A DNA stretch of 64,000 bases. It comes from G963665545 sp963665545 (lineage in GTDB: Bacteria > Pseudomonadota > Gammaproteobacteria > Xanthomonadales > SZUA-36). Below, in pieces: positions 37,525 through 46,111 of the stretch (the first letter of the stretch is position 1; each line of letters starts with the position of its first letter). The notes below the pieces were generated by a model that did not search any database, was not told the origin of the DNA, and saw only the letters and a list, made by a program, of their open reading frames with translations. The stretch is taken from positions 496,001-560,000 of the forward strand of contig CAXXKZ010000013.1 of NCBI GenBank assembly GCA_963665545.2, read 5' to 3'. The translations under genes and the position numbers were made by a program.

Positions 37525-39279
37525 CTATTGAGACTGGTCGATGGCCTGCACCAGGGATACCCCTTGGCTTGCGTCGGTCGTACCTGGTGTTCTGTTGAGC
37601 CATTTGGTCAGAGCGGCGGTCGCCCGGGGAATATCAGTTTTCCTGATCACCTGTTTCACTTCCAGCAGGTGGCCGGGATGCATGCTGAATTCACGCAGGC
37701 CCAGGGCCAGCAGTAACCTCGTGTAGCGGCTGTCGCCGGCCATTTCTCCGCAAACGGCGACACTGATCTGTAGCCTTTGGGCGGTGCTGAATATGTGTTG
37801 CAGAATTCTCACGACACCAGGATGTTGTGGATCGTAAAGATGAGCTACATCTTCGTCAACTCGGTCTGCTGCGAGTGCATATTGGAGTAAATCGTTGGTG
37901 CCGACTGAGAGAAAATCGAGTTGGGCCGCCAGTTCCTCCAATGCAAAAGCAGCCGCAGGCACTTCGATCATTCCGCCCAGGGGCATTTCCGCATCGAAGG
38001 AAAGCCCGCGACTGGCAAGAATGCGCCTCGATTCCTCCAACAGAGCACGAACCAGGTCGATTTCTTTCACACTGGTCAGCATTGGAATCAGACACCGGAC
38101 GGGCCCTTGGGCACTGGCACGCAAAATCGCTCTAAGCTGGATGCCGAACAATTCCGAATCGCGCAAACACAAACGTATCGCGCGCAGCCCCAGGGCAGGA
38201 TTTTGGGCATTATGGGGAGACGAAAATGATGAGCCGACGTGCTTGTCGGCACCAAGATCCAGGGTCCTTATGGTGAGTGGCAAGCCGCCAAGCGCTTCCA
38301 TGGCTTGCAGATAGTGTGAAAGCTGCATCTCCTCATCCGGTGGCTCGGCTTGCAGATAGAGAAATTCGGTGCGGAACAGTCCCACACCATCAACCCGGGC
38401 CCGGACGGCGGACTTCAAGTCTTCGTCGCGTTCCGCGTTCGCATGTTGGGAGATCACCTGCCCATCAAGGCTGATCGAGGGCAGGTCCTGAATTTCCCGC
38501 AAGGATTTTCGATAACGAGTGGAATCCCTTCTGACCTGTTCATAATGCTGCAGGATGGAATCGTGCGGGTCGGCGTAGACAATGCCAAGGTGGCCATCCA
38601 ATACCAGTATTTCGCCTTCGCTGAGCAATTCATGGGCCAGGCGTACGCCGAACACACCAGGAATTTGCAGGCTGTTGGCCAGAATGGAGGTGTGGCTGTG
38701 GGGGCTTCCATGCTCGGTAATCACACCCGCCACGCCGCGTTGATGCAACACTGCCAGTTCGCCGGGCGTGAGCTCGGTGGCAACCACCAGGGTGTCTGCC
38801 AAGCGATCAGGAACGGTGTCCATACGAGTTTCCAGTCCATTTTCACCGAGCTTGGACTGCACCAGGTGAACCACCTGCCTGACATCCTCGCCGCGCGCCC
38901 GAATGTACTCGTCCTCAAGGTGACGAAAGTCTTCCAGCAGCTTTTCCAGATATAGTTGCAATGCCCATTCGGCATTACAGAGCTCTGTCTGGATCGTATT
39001 GCCCGTCGCAGCACTCAACCCAGGGTCCTGCAGCAGGTGAATATGGGTTTGAATGATTTCTCCGGCGGGTTGAGCCAGGTCATCTGAAATGCTGTCGGCA
39101 ATATGGTTGAGCTGTTCTACCGACTGATCGATGGCGCGACCCAGTCGCTGGATCTCTTCCGCCACGCCATCTGTCGAAATGCGGTGCTCGCCGATCTCCA
39201 ACTCGTTATGTTCAACGCGGTGGGTAAGGCCGATCGCAATTCCGCTGGAACCGGCATGTCCTGTCAGGGCCAGGGTCAA
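37525..39279 (-). CDS. ptsI: Phosphoenolpyruvate-protein phosphotransferase (Enzyme I of the PTS)
   Basis: A 584-residue EI that takes phosphate from PEP and passes it to HPr. The phospho-histidine lies in GSPHSHTSILA (His about 196); the catalytic PEP-domain motifs GVGLFRTEFLY, PMLTSVKE and the active Cys in VAVCGEMAGD are present. Length is that of sugar-PTS EI (575); there is no N-terminal GAF domain as in PtsP of the nitrogen PTS. The ATG at 39279 overlaps the ptsH stop by four bases (ATGA). No EIIB or EIIC permease is near, so its phosphate probably serves regulation. Confidence 0.95.
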   Translation of the reverse strand: MTLALTGHAGSSGIAIGLTHRVEHNELEIGEHRISTDGVAEEIQRLGRAIDQSVEQLNHIADSISDDLAQPAGEIIQTHIHLLQDPGLSAATGNTIQTELCNAEWALQLYLEKLLEDFRHLEDEYIRARGEDVRQVVHLVQSKLGENGLETRMDTVPDRLADTLVVATELTPGELAVLHQRGVAGVITEHGSPHSHTSILANSLQIPGVFGVRLAHELLSEGEILVLDGHLGIVYADPHDSILQHYEQVRRDSTRYRKSLREIQDLPSISLDGQVISQHANAERDEDLKSAVRARVDGVGLFRTEFLYLQAEPPDEEMQLSHYLQAMEALGGLPLTIRTLDLGADKHVGSSFSSPHNAQNPALGLRAIRLCLRDSELFGIQLRAILRASAQGPVRCLIPMLTSVKEIDLVRALLEESRRILASRGLSFDAEMPLGGMIEVPAAAFALEELAAQLDFLSVGTNDLLQYALAADRVDEDVAHLYDPQHPGVVRILQHIFSTAQRLQISVAVCGEMAGDSRYTRLLLALGLREFSMHPGHLLEVKQVIRKTDIPRATAALTKWLNRTPGTTDASQGVSLVQAIDQSQ

Positions 39280-39545
39280 TCTGATTCTCCAAACTTGTCA
39301 CTGACCAGCGCGCAGATTCTTTCTACAGCCAGGGCCTCGTCTGCGCCATCTGCCACAACCAGGATTTCGCTTCCTTGCGAAGCGGCCAACATCAGGACAC
39401 CCATGATGGACTTGCCATTAATCGTCTTGTCATTCTTTGTAATTGAAATCCTGCTTTGATGTGAGGACGCGCACTGGACAAGTTTAGAGGCCGCCCGGGC
39501 ATGCAGCCCCAGGCGATTGAGTATGGTAATGTTGCGGCTGATCAC
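39276..39545 (-). CDS. ptsH: Phosphocarrier protein HPr
   Basis: An 89-residue HPr starting at GTG 39545, which overlaps the stop of the IIA gene (GTGA). The frame is open far upstream, but the family N-terminus and overlap fix the start. His15 (RLGLHARAASK) is the site phosphorylated by EI and Ser46 (NGKSIMG) is the site phosphorylated by HprK; both fall at exactly the classical residue numbers. It therefore has both inputs, matching the presence of ptsI and hprK in the same operon. Confidence 0.95.
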   Translation of the reverse strand: MISRNITILNRLGLHARAASKLVQCASSHQSRISITKNDKTINGKSIMGVLMLAASQGSEILVVADGADEALAVERICALVSDKFGESD

Positions 39546-39964
39546 AGTGCGGTTCCAATACCTCTTTGCCCACCGGCAATCGCCAGATCCCGGAGTTCCT
39601 CCAGCGGCCTGTCGCGGTAATTCCAAACTCGGATCAGCATGGCCAGATTGAGACCACTCACTACAACGCTGACGGGCGCCACAGTACCGTCGGCACTGGG
39701 CGTTCCATTTTGCCGCTTGGCGGCGCCGGCGATCAGATTGCATGGCGTAGCCCCTTGCAAGTCGGTCAGTATAAGGACGCCTGATCCGTTGTCGGATGCA
39801 TTCATTGTCGCAGTGAGCGCAGCTGACTCCGGTACCTGAATGCCGGATTGGTCTAGCGAAATTACTGCAATTCGTTTCAGCGATTCGTCCAGAATAAATT
39901 CGGCAGCTTCGACCATCGCCGCCCCAATTGAACCGTGGCAGACAATGACCAGACCCACACTCAT
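39542..39964 (-). CDS. PTS IIA component, mannose/fructose (EIIA-Man) family
   Basis: A 140-residue single-domain IIA. The phosphorylated histidine is His10 in LVIVCHGSIGAA. Motifs DLQGATPCNLIAG and VVSGLNLAML match the EIIA-Man fold. The start at 39964 overlaps the rapZ stop (ATGA); the open frame continues upstream but only as an artefact in the rapZ region. In proteobacteria without the cognate IIBCD permease, this stand-alone IIA accepts phosphate from HPr and acts as a regulator; its target is unknown here. Confidence 0.92.
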   Translation of the reverse strand: MSVGLVIVCHGSIGAAMVEAAEFILDESLKRIAVISLDQSGIQVPESAALTATMNASDNGSGVLILTDLQGATPCNLIAGAAKRQNGTPSADGTVAPVSVVVSGLNLAMLIRVWNYRDRPLEELRDLAIAGGQRGIGTAL

Positions 39965-40833
39965 GGTTGCAACTCCCGATGATGGACCAGCACGCGAGAG
40001 AAATGTTGCCTCAGCCTGGGCGCCAGGCTTTCTACCAGGTAGACCGAGCGATGGTGTCCACCGGTGCAACCGATGCCAACGGTTACATAGCTGCGTTGTG
40101 CCGCCTCGAACCGAGGCAGCCATCGAATGAGGAAAGCCTGGATGTCTGCTCTCATTTCAATAACCATTTCGTTTTGTTCCAGCCATTCTTTAACGCGGGC
40201 ATCCTGGCCAGAGTAGTCACGCAGATCCGCCTCCCAGTATGGATTGGGCAGGTTGCGGGCGTCGAAGGCAAAATCGACGTCCTGTGGCACACCATGCTTG
40301 TAAGCAAACGACTCCAGCACGATCGCCATGCAGTCGCTGTCGGTTTCGGCGCAATTCCAGACTTGCCGGCGTAATTGATGGATATTGGTATCGCTGGTGT
40401 CGATCACCCAGTCAGCAAGTGCCTTCATATCCTCCAGCATGTTTTGCTCAATCTCAATCGCACTCGTGAGGGCGCGTTGGTCGGATGTCAACGGGTGGCG
40501 GCGGCGCGTCTCACTGAATCTTTGCAAAATGACTTTCAGATCGGCATCGAGGAACAGCACCTGGCATTTGAGTCCCGCATCCCTGAGTTCATCGAGTAAT
40601 TGCGACAGCTTCTTGAGTTCCGGGTCCCGGGATCTTGCGTCAATGCCCAGTGCCACCCTTGCGTAAAGTTCAGGATTGTCACTTATGTGTAGCGCAAAGT
40701 CCTTCAGGAGCGCCGCAGGGAGATTGTCTACGCAGTAATACCCCAGGTCTTCCAACGCGTGCAGCGCTGTTGACTTGCCGCCCCCGGAAAGGCCGGTTAC
40801 AAGTATCAGTTCTTGAGTCCCGGATTCTGCCAT
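39961..40833 (-). CDS. rapZ: RNase adapter / nucleotide-binding protein RapZ
   Basis: A 290-residue protein. N-terminal kinase-like domain with Walker A GLSGGGKSTALHALED and the conserved GYYCVDNLP; C-terminal RNA-binding and regulatory domain ending in GIGCTGGHHRSV. In E. coli RapZ binds the sRNA GlmZ and guides RNase E, thereby controlling GlmS and amino-sugar supply for the envelope. The neighbours ptsN, hprK and ptsH suggest a link to PTS phosphorylation state. 24 bases after hprK and overlapping the IIA gene. Confidence 0.95.
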   Translation of the reverse strand: MAESGTQELILVTGLSGGGKSTALHALEDLGYYCVDNLPAALLKDFALHISDNPELYARVALGIDARSRDPELKKLSQLLDELRDAGLKCQVLFLDADLKVILQRFSETRRRHPLTSDQRALTSAIEIEQNMLEDMKALADWVIDTSDTNIHQLRRQVWNCAETDSDCMAIVLESFAYKHGVPQDVDFAFDARNLPNPYWEADLRDYSGQDARVKEWLEQNEMVIEMRADIQAFLIRWLPRFEAAQRSYVTVGIGCTGGHHRSVYLVESLAPRLRQHFSRVLVHHRELQP

Positions 40834-40857
40834 ATGATTCAGTCGTGTTAACAGGCC

Positions 40858-41814
40858 CTAGTGTGTGTTTCCCATCAGCTGATTATGCCTCTCGATGAAA
40901 TCCGAGGCCGCATCAATTCCCTTCATTTTTAGCATAAAGTCTCTCACGGCGGCCTCAACGATGACCGCCAGGTTTCTACCAGGCAGTACCGGTAAATCGA
41001 TTCTGGGCATATTGAGATCCAATACCTGCTGGGTGCTGGTATTTCCGCGAAGCCTGCCGTTTTGTTCGTTGTCAACATTTTCGTTGGGTAATTTGAGGTT
41101 GACGATCAAGCGAAGAAATTTACTCGTCTTGATTGCGCTGTCGCCCAGCATCTGTCTGATATTCAGGATTCCGAGCCGCCGCACTTCAAGCCAGTCCTGT
41201 AACGCCTCAGGACAATTGCCTTCGACCACGTCTGGTGAAATCTGCATAAATTCCGGTGCGTCGTCGGCAATGAGTCGGTGGCCTCGAGTCAGCAATTCCA
41301 GCGCAAGTTCGCTCTTACCACAGCCGGCCTCACCGCTGATCAATACGCCAATGGTGAAAACTTCGAGGAAGACGCCGTGAAGCGTGGTTCGTCGCGCCAA
41401 CTGCCTGGAAACATAGTATTGAAGAAAATTCACCAATACCAGGGATGGGGTTGGGGATCGCCACAGTGGTATGTTGGATGCTTTGCACAAGGCAGTGAGG
41501 AATTCCGGCACTTCAAGATGATCTCCGACCAGAATGGCCAGCGGGTTGCTGTGCGCCAGGCGGTTTTCCATTGAATGCCGCTCGTCCAACGGCAGTGCCT
41601 CGAAGTAACGTAGTTCTTCCTGGCCCAACACCTGGATTTGGTTCGGATGAATCAGGTTCAGATAGCCTGCAAGGTCGGGCCGCGTGCTAACATCACTGCC
41701 GGAAAGTGATTGCAGGTCGGTAGAGTCCGGATTAGAAACCCAGGACAGCTTAAGTCTGTTCTGGGTTTGCTCGAACAGACTGTGGGCGGTAAGAGGGCGG
41801 TCCACGCCGGGCAA
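40858..41814 (-). CDS. hprK: HPr kinase/phosphorylase
   Basis: A 318-residue bifunctional enzyme that phosphorylates and dephosphorylates Ser46 of HPr. The catalytic region shows LHGVFLEV with the conserved His (about 146), the P-loop GEAGCGKS (161-168), RGHRLIADDAPEF and the signature LEVRRLGILNIRQMLG. The usual N-terminal DRTGG-like domain is present by length. HprK is absent from enteric bacteria but found in beta-proteobacteria, Xanthomonas and others with a regulatory PTS. Starts five bases after ptsN. Confidence 0.94.
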   Translation of the reverse strand: MPGVDRPLTAHSLFEQTQNRLKLSWVSNPDSTDLQSLSGSDVSTRPDLAGYLNLIHPNQIQVLGQEELRYFEALPLDERHSMENRLAHSNPLAILVGDHLEVPEFLTALCKASNIPLWRSPTPSLVLVNFLQYYVSRQLARRTTLHGVFLEVFTIGVLISGEAGCGKSELALELLTRGHRLIADDAPEFMQISPDVVEGNCPEALQDWLEVRRLGILNIRQMLGDSAIKTSKFLRLIVNLKLPNENVDNEQNGRLRGNTSTQQVLDLNMPRIDLPVLPGRNLAVIVEAAVRDFMLKMKGIDAASDFIERHNQLMGNTH

Positions 41815-41818
41815 AACT

Positions 41819-42274
41819 TCAGTGGCGGGTGCTGGAAAGCAATTGCAGAAGGCGGCCCGCGCTGCTGGCTTCCCTGAGCTCCTTCAGCAAGTCCGGGTCG
41901 GAAAACAGTTCAGCAACCTGGGCCAGCAGTTTGAGGTGATCATCGTTGCAATTTTCAGGCACTGTCATGGCAAACAGCAAGTCCACCGGTTCTCCGTCAA
42001 TGGCGTCAAAGGGCAAAGGCTTTTTCAGACGGATGAATGATGCCTGGACGTGTTCCGAATTCTTTATTCGCCCGTGGGGTATCGCGACGCCTTTTCCCAG
42101 ACCCGTGCTGCCCAAACGCTCACGTGCGCAGAGACTCTCAAAAATTTCACGTGGGCTGAGATCGTCACTGTTGCGTGCGAGTTCATTGCTAATTAACTCA
42201 AGCAGCCGCTTCTTGCTGCTGCTGTGTACATCGAAGCGGATTTGTTCCTGGCTCAGCAAATCACTGATCAACAT
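41819..42274 (-). CDS. ptsN: Nitrogen-regulatory PTS IIA protein PtsN (EIIA-Ntr)
   Basis: A 151-residue EIIA of the fructose/Ntr type. The active histidine is His67 in GKGVAIPHGRI. It lies downstream of rpoN and hpf as in nearly all gammaproteobacteria. PtsN in other species controls potassium transport, phosphate sensing and stress depending on its phosphorylation. No PtsO or PtsP partner is in the window; the only HPr and EI here are sugar-type, so PtsN may be fed by them. Confidence 0.94.
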   Translation of the reverse strand: MLISDLLSQEQIRFDVHSSSKKRLLELISNELARNSDDLSPREIFESLCARERLGSTGLGKGVAIPHGRIKNSEHVQASFIRLKKPLPFDAIDGEPVDLLFAMTVPENCNDDHLKLLAQVAELFSDPDLLKELREASSAGRLLQLLSSTRH

Positions 42275-42328
42275 GATGCTAACGTATGTCCATGAGGCAG
42301 ATATAGTTACTTCAAGGATTGAGGATGA

Positions 42329-42652
42329 TCAACCCTGATTTGCGCTGATGCCTGACCGGGCGGCGTGGTGGTCAGTCAATCGATCCTTGTATCGCCGTAC
42401 CTGGCGGTCAAGTTTGTCGATCAGGCCATCAATGGCTGCATACATGTCGGGCGCGTGCTGGGTGGCGAACAGCGATCTTCCCGCCGCGTGCACTGTTGCT
42501 TCCGCTGCTTGTCTGTGACGCTCGACATTGAGAATGACGTTGATGGAAATGACGTGGTCAAAATGCCTTGAAAGGCGCTGCATTTTCTCTGTGACATAAG
42601 ACCTCAATGCCGGCGTTACGTCCAGATGGTGTCCAGTAATGGTTATTCGCAT
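42329..42652 (-). CDS. hpf: Ribosome hibernation promoting factor
   Basis: A 107-residue short HPF/YfiA-family protein, beginning MRITITGHHLDVTPALRSYV and containing the basic surface motifs seen in E. coli Hpf. It binds the decoding region of idle 30S subunits and promotes 100S dimers together with RMF. Located between rpoN and ptsN as in E. coli. With relA in the same window, growth-arrest control is well represented. Confidence 0.93.
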   Translation of the reverse strand: MRITITGHHLDVTPALRSYVTEKMQRLSRHFDHVISINVILNVERHRQAAEATVHAAGRSLFATQHAPDMYAAIDGLIDKLDRQVRRYKDRLTDHHAARSGISANQG

Positions 42653-42750
42653 GATGGCCTAATCTTATACCTCAAGTTGAGGCTTGCATAGGGTCGAGTC
42701 AGCTGCAAATTACTTGTAGTGGTCTGCTCTGCCGCGGGCATTCAATAGCG

Positions 42751-44178
42751 TCAGCCAGCAGTGAGCCGCCGGTACAGCTTGCGGCGTTCGCTCGAAGAAC
42801 CAATGCCCAGGGATTCACGGTATTTGGCAACGGTCCGCCGTGCGGCCCGAATGCCCGAGCGATTCAACAATTCCGCAAGTTCCTTGTCGCTGAGCGGGCT
42901 GCTCGGCGGTTCATTGTCGAGCATCACCTGGATTCGCGCCTTCACCGCTGTCGCACTGATAGAACCGCCACCGTCCGTATGAACGTGGCTGGAAAAAAAG
43001 TATTTCAGTTCATAAATGCCGCGTGGCGTGAGCATATATTTGCGCGTCGTGGCGCGGGAGACCGTCGATTCATGGACACCAATCGCTTCGGCGACTTCAC
43101 GTAACACCAGTGGCCGCATTGCGATCTCGCCGCGATCGAGAAAATCCTGCTGAAAATCGATGATGCTTTGAGCCACCCGCATCAATGTCTGATTTCTCAT
43201 TTCCAGACTCGACATCAGCCAGCGAGCTTCCTGCAGACGCCCCTTTAGATAGGCGGCGTCTTTGCCGCCTGATTTTCTCAGCAGGTCGATGTAATAGCGA
43301 TTCAACTTCAAGCCGGGATCATTCTCGGGATTGAGCGTAATGATCCACTCATCGTCCGTAAAGGTGGCATAGACATCGGGCACCAGGTATTCATCGCGTC
43401 GATTGTCATATCGAGATCCAGGCCGCGGTTCCAGCGACACGATCAACTCGATGGCTGCGTCCAAGGCATCGTCGTTCGCCCGGGTACTTTTTTTCAGTTG
43501 TTCACGGTCGTGGTTTGCCACCTGGTCCAGATAATTCCGAGCAATTCGCATTGCGAGTTCTTGCTGCGGTGTGTCGCCCGGGAGAGCCGCCAACTGAACG
43601 CGAATGCACTCGCGGGTATCGCGACTGGCAACGCCGACGGGTTCCATCCGCTGAATTCTGTGCAGCACAGCAAGAATTTCGTCTTCTTCAACGAGAAAAT
43701 CAGGGGCGAGACTGGAGCGGACATCATCGAGGCTTTCTGCAAGGAAGCCGTCGTCGTCGAGGCCGAAAACAATCGCGTTGGCGATGGCGAGGTCAGTTGG
43801 ACTGAAATTTGCCAGATTGATTTGCCACAAGAGGTGGCTGCGCAGGGAGTCTTCTTGCGGATCGGCGATCTGCATTTCGATGCCAGGATCGCGGTAGGAG
43901 GGCGTCTCCAGCCATTGGTCGGCTGCTGTATCGGCCCAGTCGTCGCCCAGATCTTCACTGACAGGATATTCTGACTCCTGGTCAGATTCCGACGCCTGCT
44001 CGCTTGTTGTCTCGGTTCTTTCAAGCAGTGGGTTGGCGTCAAGTGCCTCTTGAATGTACTCGCGCAATTCGATGCGGTTGAGTTGCAGTAGACGAATGGC
44101 CTGTTGCAACTGCGGCGCCAGCGCCAGCTTTTGAGTGAGTCTGAGCTGGAGTGAGTGTTCAGCCACGCCCACGCCCAC
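42751..44178 (-). CDS. rpoN: RNA polymerase sigma-54 factor
   Basis: A 475-residue sigma-54. Region I (LRLTQKLALAPQLQQAIRLL), an acidic region II (about 50-100), the core-binding domain, a helix-turn-helix and the RpoN box RRTVAKYRESLG near the C-terminus are all present. It is required by bacterial enhancer-binding proteins such as PilR (2441-3823). lptB ends 33 bases upstream on the same strand, the conserved lptB-rpoN junction. Confidence 0.96.
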   Translation of the reverse strand: MGVGVAEHSLQLRLTQKLALAPQLQQAIRLLQLNRIELREYIQEALDANPLLERTETTSEQASESDQESEYPVSEDLGDDWADTAADQWLETPSYRDPGIEMQIADPQEDSLRSHLLWQINLANFSPTDLAIANAIVFGLDDDGFLAESLDDVRSSLAPDFLVEEDEILAVLHRIQRMEPVGVASRDTRECIRVQLAALPGDTPQQELAMRIARNYLDQVANHDREQLKKSTRANDDALDAAIELIVSLEPRPGSRYDNRRDEYLVPDVYATFTDDEWIITLNPENDPGLKLNRYYIDLLRKSGGKDAAYLKGRLQEARWLMSSLEMRNQTLMRVAQSIIDFQQDFLDRGEIAMRPLVLREVAEAIGVHESTVSRATTRKYMLTPRGIYELKYFFSSHVHTDGGGSISATAVKARIQVMLDNEPPSSPLSDKELAELLNRSGIRAARRTVAKYRESLGIGSSSERRKLYRRLTAG

Positions 44179-44211
44179 CCTCGAGCCTGCTTGGACTGGG
44201 CCGCTCCGCGA

Positions 44212-44931
44212 TCACAAGCTGAACTCCTGTCCCAAGTAGACAGTGCGCACTTCTTTGTTGGCGAGAATAGTCTTTGGCTCACCCTCAGCCAGCACCTGCC
44301 CGTCGTTAAGTATGTATGCGTGGTCACAGATGCCCAGCGTTTCCCTGACGTTGTGATCGGTGATCAGCACGCCGATATCGAGATCGGTAAGGTGCTGGAC
44401 GATTCGCTGGATTTCAACCACCGATATAGGGTCGACGCCGGCAAACGGTTCGTCAAGCAAAATAAACCGGGGTTGCGCTGCGAGTGCGCGTGCAATTTCC
44501 GCGCGCCGTCGTTCGCCGCCCGATAGGCTGATGCCCATTTGGTCTGCAAGGTGGGCAATTCCCAGATCTTCCATGAGCCCCTGCAAAGCGTCTTCCCGCT
44601 GCTCCGCGTCCAGCTCTGATCGCATTTCCAGTATGGCCAGGATGTTGTCACTGACGCTGAGTTTCCTGAAAATGGATGCATCCTGCGGCAGGTAGCCCAC
44701 GCCCATGGTTGAGCGGATATTGACCGGTTCGTGTGTAATGTCGACCTCGTCGACAAAGATGGCCCCAGCGTCCGAAGATATCAGACCGACGATCATGTAA
44801 AAACAGGTTGTCTTACCGGCGCCATTGGGGCCAAGCAGTCCGACGACCTTGCCCGGCTCGACCTCCAGCGAAACGCCCCGGACAACTTCCCTTTTGCCGT
44901 ATTTTTTGCGCAGGTTATTCGCTTTCAGCAT
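44212..44931 (-). CDS. lptB: LPS export ABC transporter ATP-binding protein LptB
   Basis: A 239-residue ABC ATPase that powers LPS extraction with LptF and LptG. Walker A GPNGAGKTT, Q-loop, signature LSGGERRR, Walker B FILLDEPFAGVDP and the H-switch TDHNVRE are present. The start was taken at 44931, overlapping the end of lptA by 17 bases; an ATG at 44943 is possible. The longer open frame upstream reads through lptA and is not coding. Standard lptC-lptA-lptB-rpoN order. Confidence 0.95.
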   Translation of the reverse strand: MLKANNLRKKYGKREVVRGVSLEVEPGKVVGLLGPNGAGKTTCFYMIVGLISSDAGAIFVDEVDITHEPVNIRSTMGVGYLPQDASIFRKLSVSDNILAILEMRSELDAEQREDALQGLMEDLGIAHLADQMGISLSGGERRRAEIARALAAQPRFILLDEPFAGVDPISVVEIQRIVQHLTDLDIGVLITDHNVRETLGICDHAYILNDGQVLAEGEPKTILANKEVRTVYLGQEFSL

Positions 44932-45490
44932 TCTGGTTCTCATCACCGACAGTGAGTTGAAGATTCGGTACGACCTCGGGTTCCATGCGAATCTTGATGC
45001 GGCCGTTTTCATCGCCGCCGATTCCCTGAAAATGCTGTACATTCAAGTCGTACTTCAGCACTTCGCCACTAATGTGATACTGGGGATGGCTGACGTCTGC
45101 GCCGCCGGTCAAAATAACCATACCAGCGGCAACCTGGTATTCGACCCGCTGTGCTTGAGCCTGGACCAGTCCTTCATTCTCAATTTCCTGCTCCAGGTGA
45201 ACAGGATTTCCAGTCAGCAGTACCAGTCTGACTTTGCCCTCGACTTTTTCCACCTCTGCTATGTCAGACATGATCAGAAGGGTTCCCTGGCGTATTTCCA
45301 CATTGCCCCTGAGGATGGCTTTTCCGTCTCCGAGGGTGCCGTCTGTAAAGTCCGCTTTGATCTCCATGCGCTGCTGGCGGTCGCTTTCAAGCGCCAAAAC
45401 AGGCACTGACAAGCCTCCCAGTATGGCACACAGTAGCCACGAAATGGACCGTGTTTTTATATTAAAATCAGGGTGTTGCATAGGATCCAC
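44915..45490 (-). CDS. lptA: LPS transport periplasmic protein LptA
   Basis: A 191-residue protein with a signal peptide (SWLLCAILGGLSVPVLA) and the OstA-like beta-jellyroll that forms the periplasmic bridge carrying LPS from LptC to LptD; IKADFTDGTLGDGKAILRGNV and LTGGADVSHPQY are in the conserved positions. The ATG at 45481 is an alternative start three codons later. It overlaps lptC by 23 bases and lptB by 17. Confidence 0.92.
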   Translation of the reverse strand: MDPMQHPDFNIKTRSISWLLCAILGGLSVPVLALESDRQQRMEIKADFTDGTLGDGKAILRGNVEIRQGTLLIMSDIAEVEKVEGKVRLVLLTGNPVHLEQEIENEGLVQAQAQRVEYQVAAGMVILTGGADVSHPQYHISGEVLKYDLNVQHFQGIGGDENGRIKIRMEPEVVPNLQLTVGDENQNAESE

Positions 45491-46043
45491 GTACCTGGCT
45501 CAAAAGTTCATAACTGTTTCCGATCATATCGAGTTTCAGCCCTACCGCGTCCAGTTCATCACCGTCTTGTTTCAGTTTAACGGGTGCATCCGACCTGGCG
45601 GTCCGGGGCGTAACGTTTATGACCAAATCCCGAGTGTCGATGATCAGCGTCGTTCTGGCGAGCCGGTTGAGCTGCCTGATGTGGACAACGCCGGTCATCG
45701 AAACGAATTCCCGGTCAGCGCTGATAATTGCAGACTCGGCGGTAATGTGCCAGGTTGCATCGCCCTGCCGAACATTGATATCCGGTTTTTCCACTGTGCC
45801 AATGCCCGTGGAAGCCCTGTTGATGAGTCGAGGCGCCACCAGCCTTACGCTGACAGCACCGTTTTCGTCCAGCAGATCTGCATTGAAATCCAATAGAGCA
45901 TAATCGAGGCTGGTGTCAAGGTTTGCCACCGGCTTTCGCTCAATAACATTGGGGTCCCTCGCGAAGAAAAAGGAAGCTGTCGCCAATACGGTCATGACGA
46001 AGATACCCCTGAGTGTGGGTCTTCTTACTATTGTGCGAATCAT
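45468..46043 (-). CDS. lptC: LPS export protein LptC
   Basis: A 191-residue protein with one N-terminal membrane anchor (about residues 12-28) and a periplasmic jellyroll; DYALLDFNADLLDENGAVSVRL matches the family start. LptC links the LptBFG transporter to LptA. Upstream, the gene normally next to it, kdsC, is missing: only 68 bases separate lptC from kdsD. Confidence 0.88.
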   Translation of the reverse strand: MIRTIVRRPTLRGIFVMTVLATASFFFARDPNVIERKPVANLDTSLDYALLDFNADLLDENGAVSVRLVAPRLINRASTGIGTVEKPDINVRQGDATWHITAESAIISADREFVSMTGVVHIRQLNRLARTTLIIDTRDLVINVTPRTARSDAPVKLKQDGDELDAVGLKLDMIGNSYELLSQVRGSYATP

Positions 46044-46111
46044 TGGGCCTGCACATCAGTGAGTGCGGTTCGAGCGGCACGCCGCATCTGCTGATATTCG
46101 GCAGCCATCGC

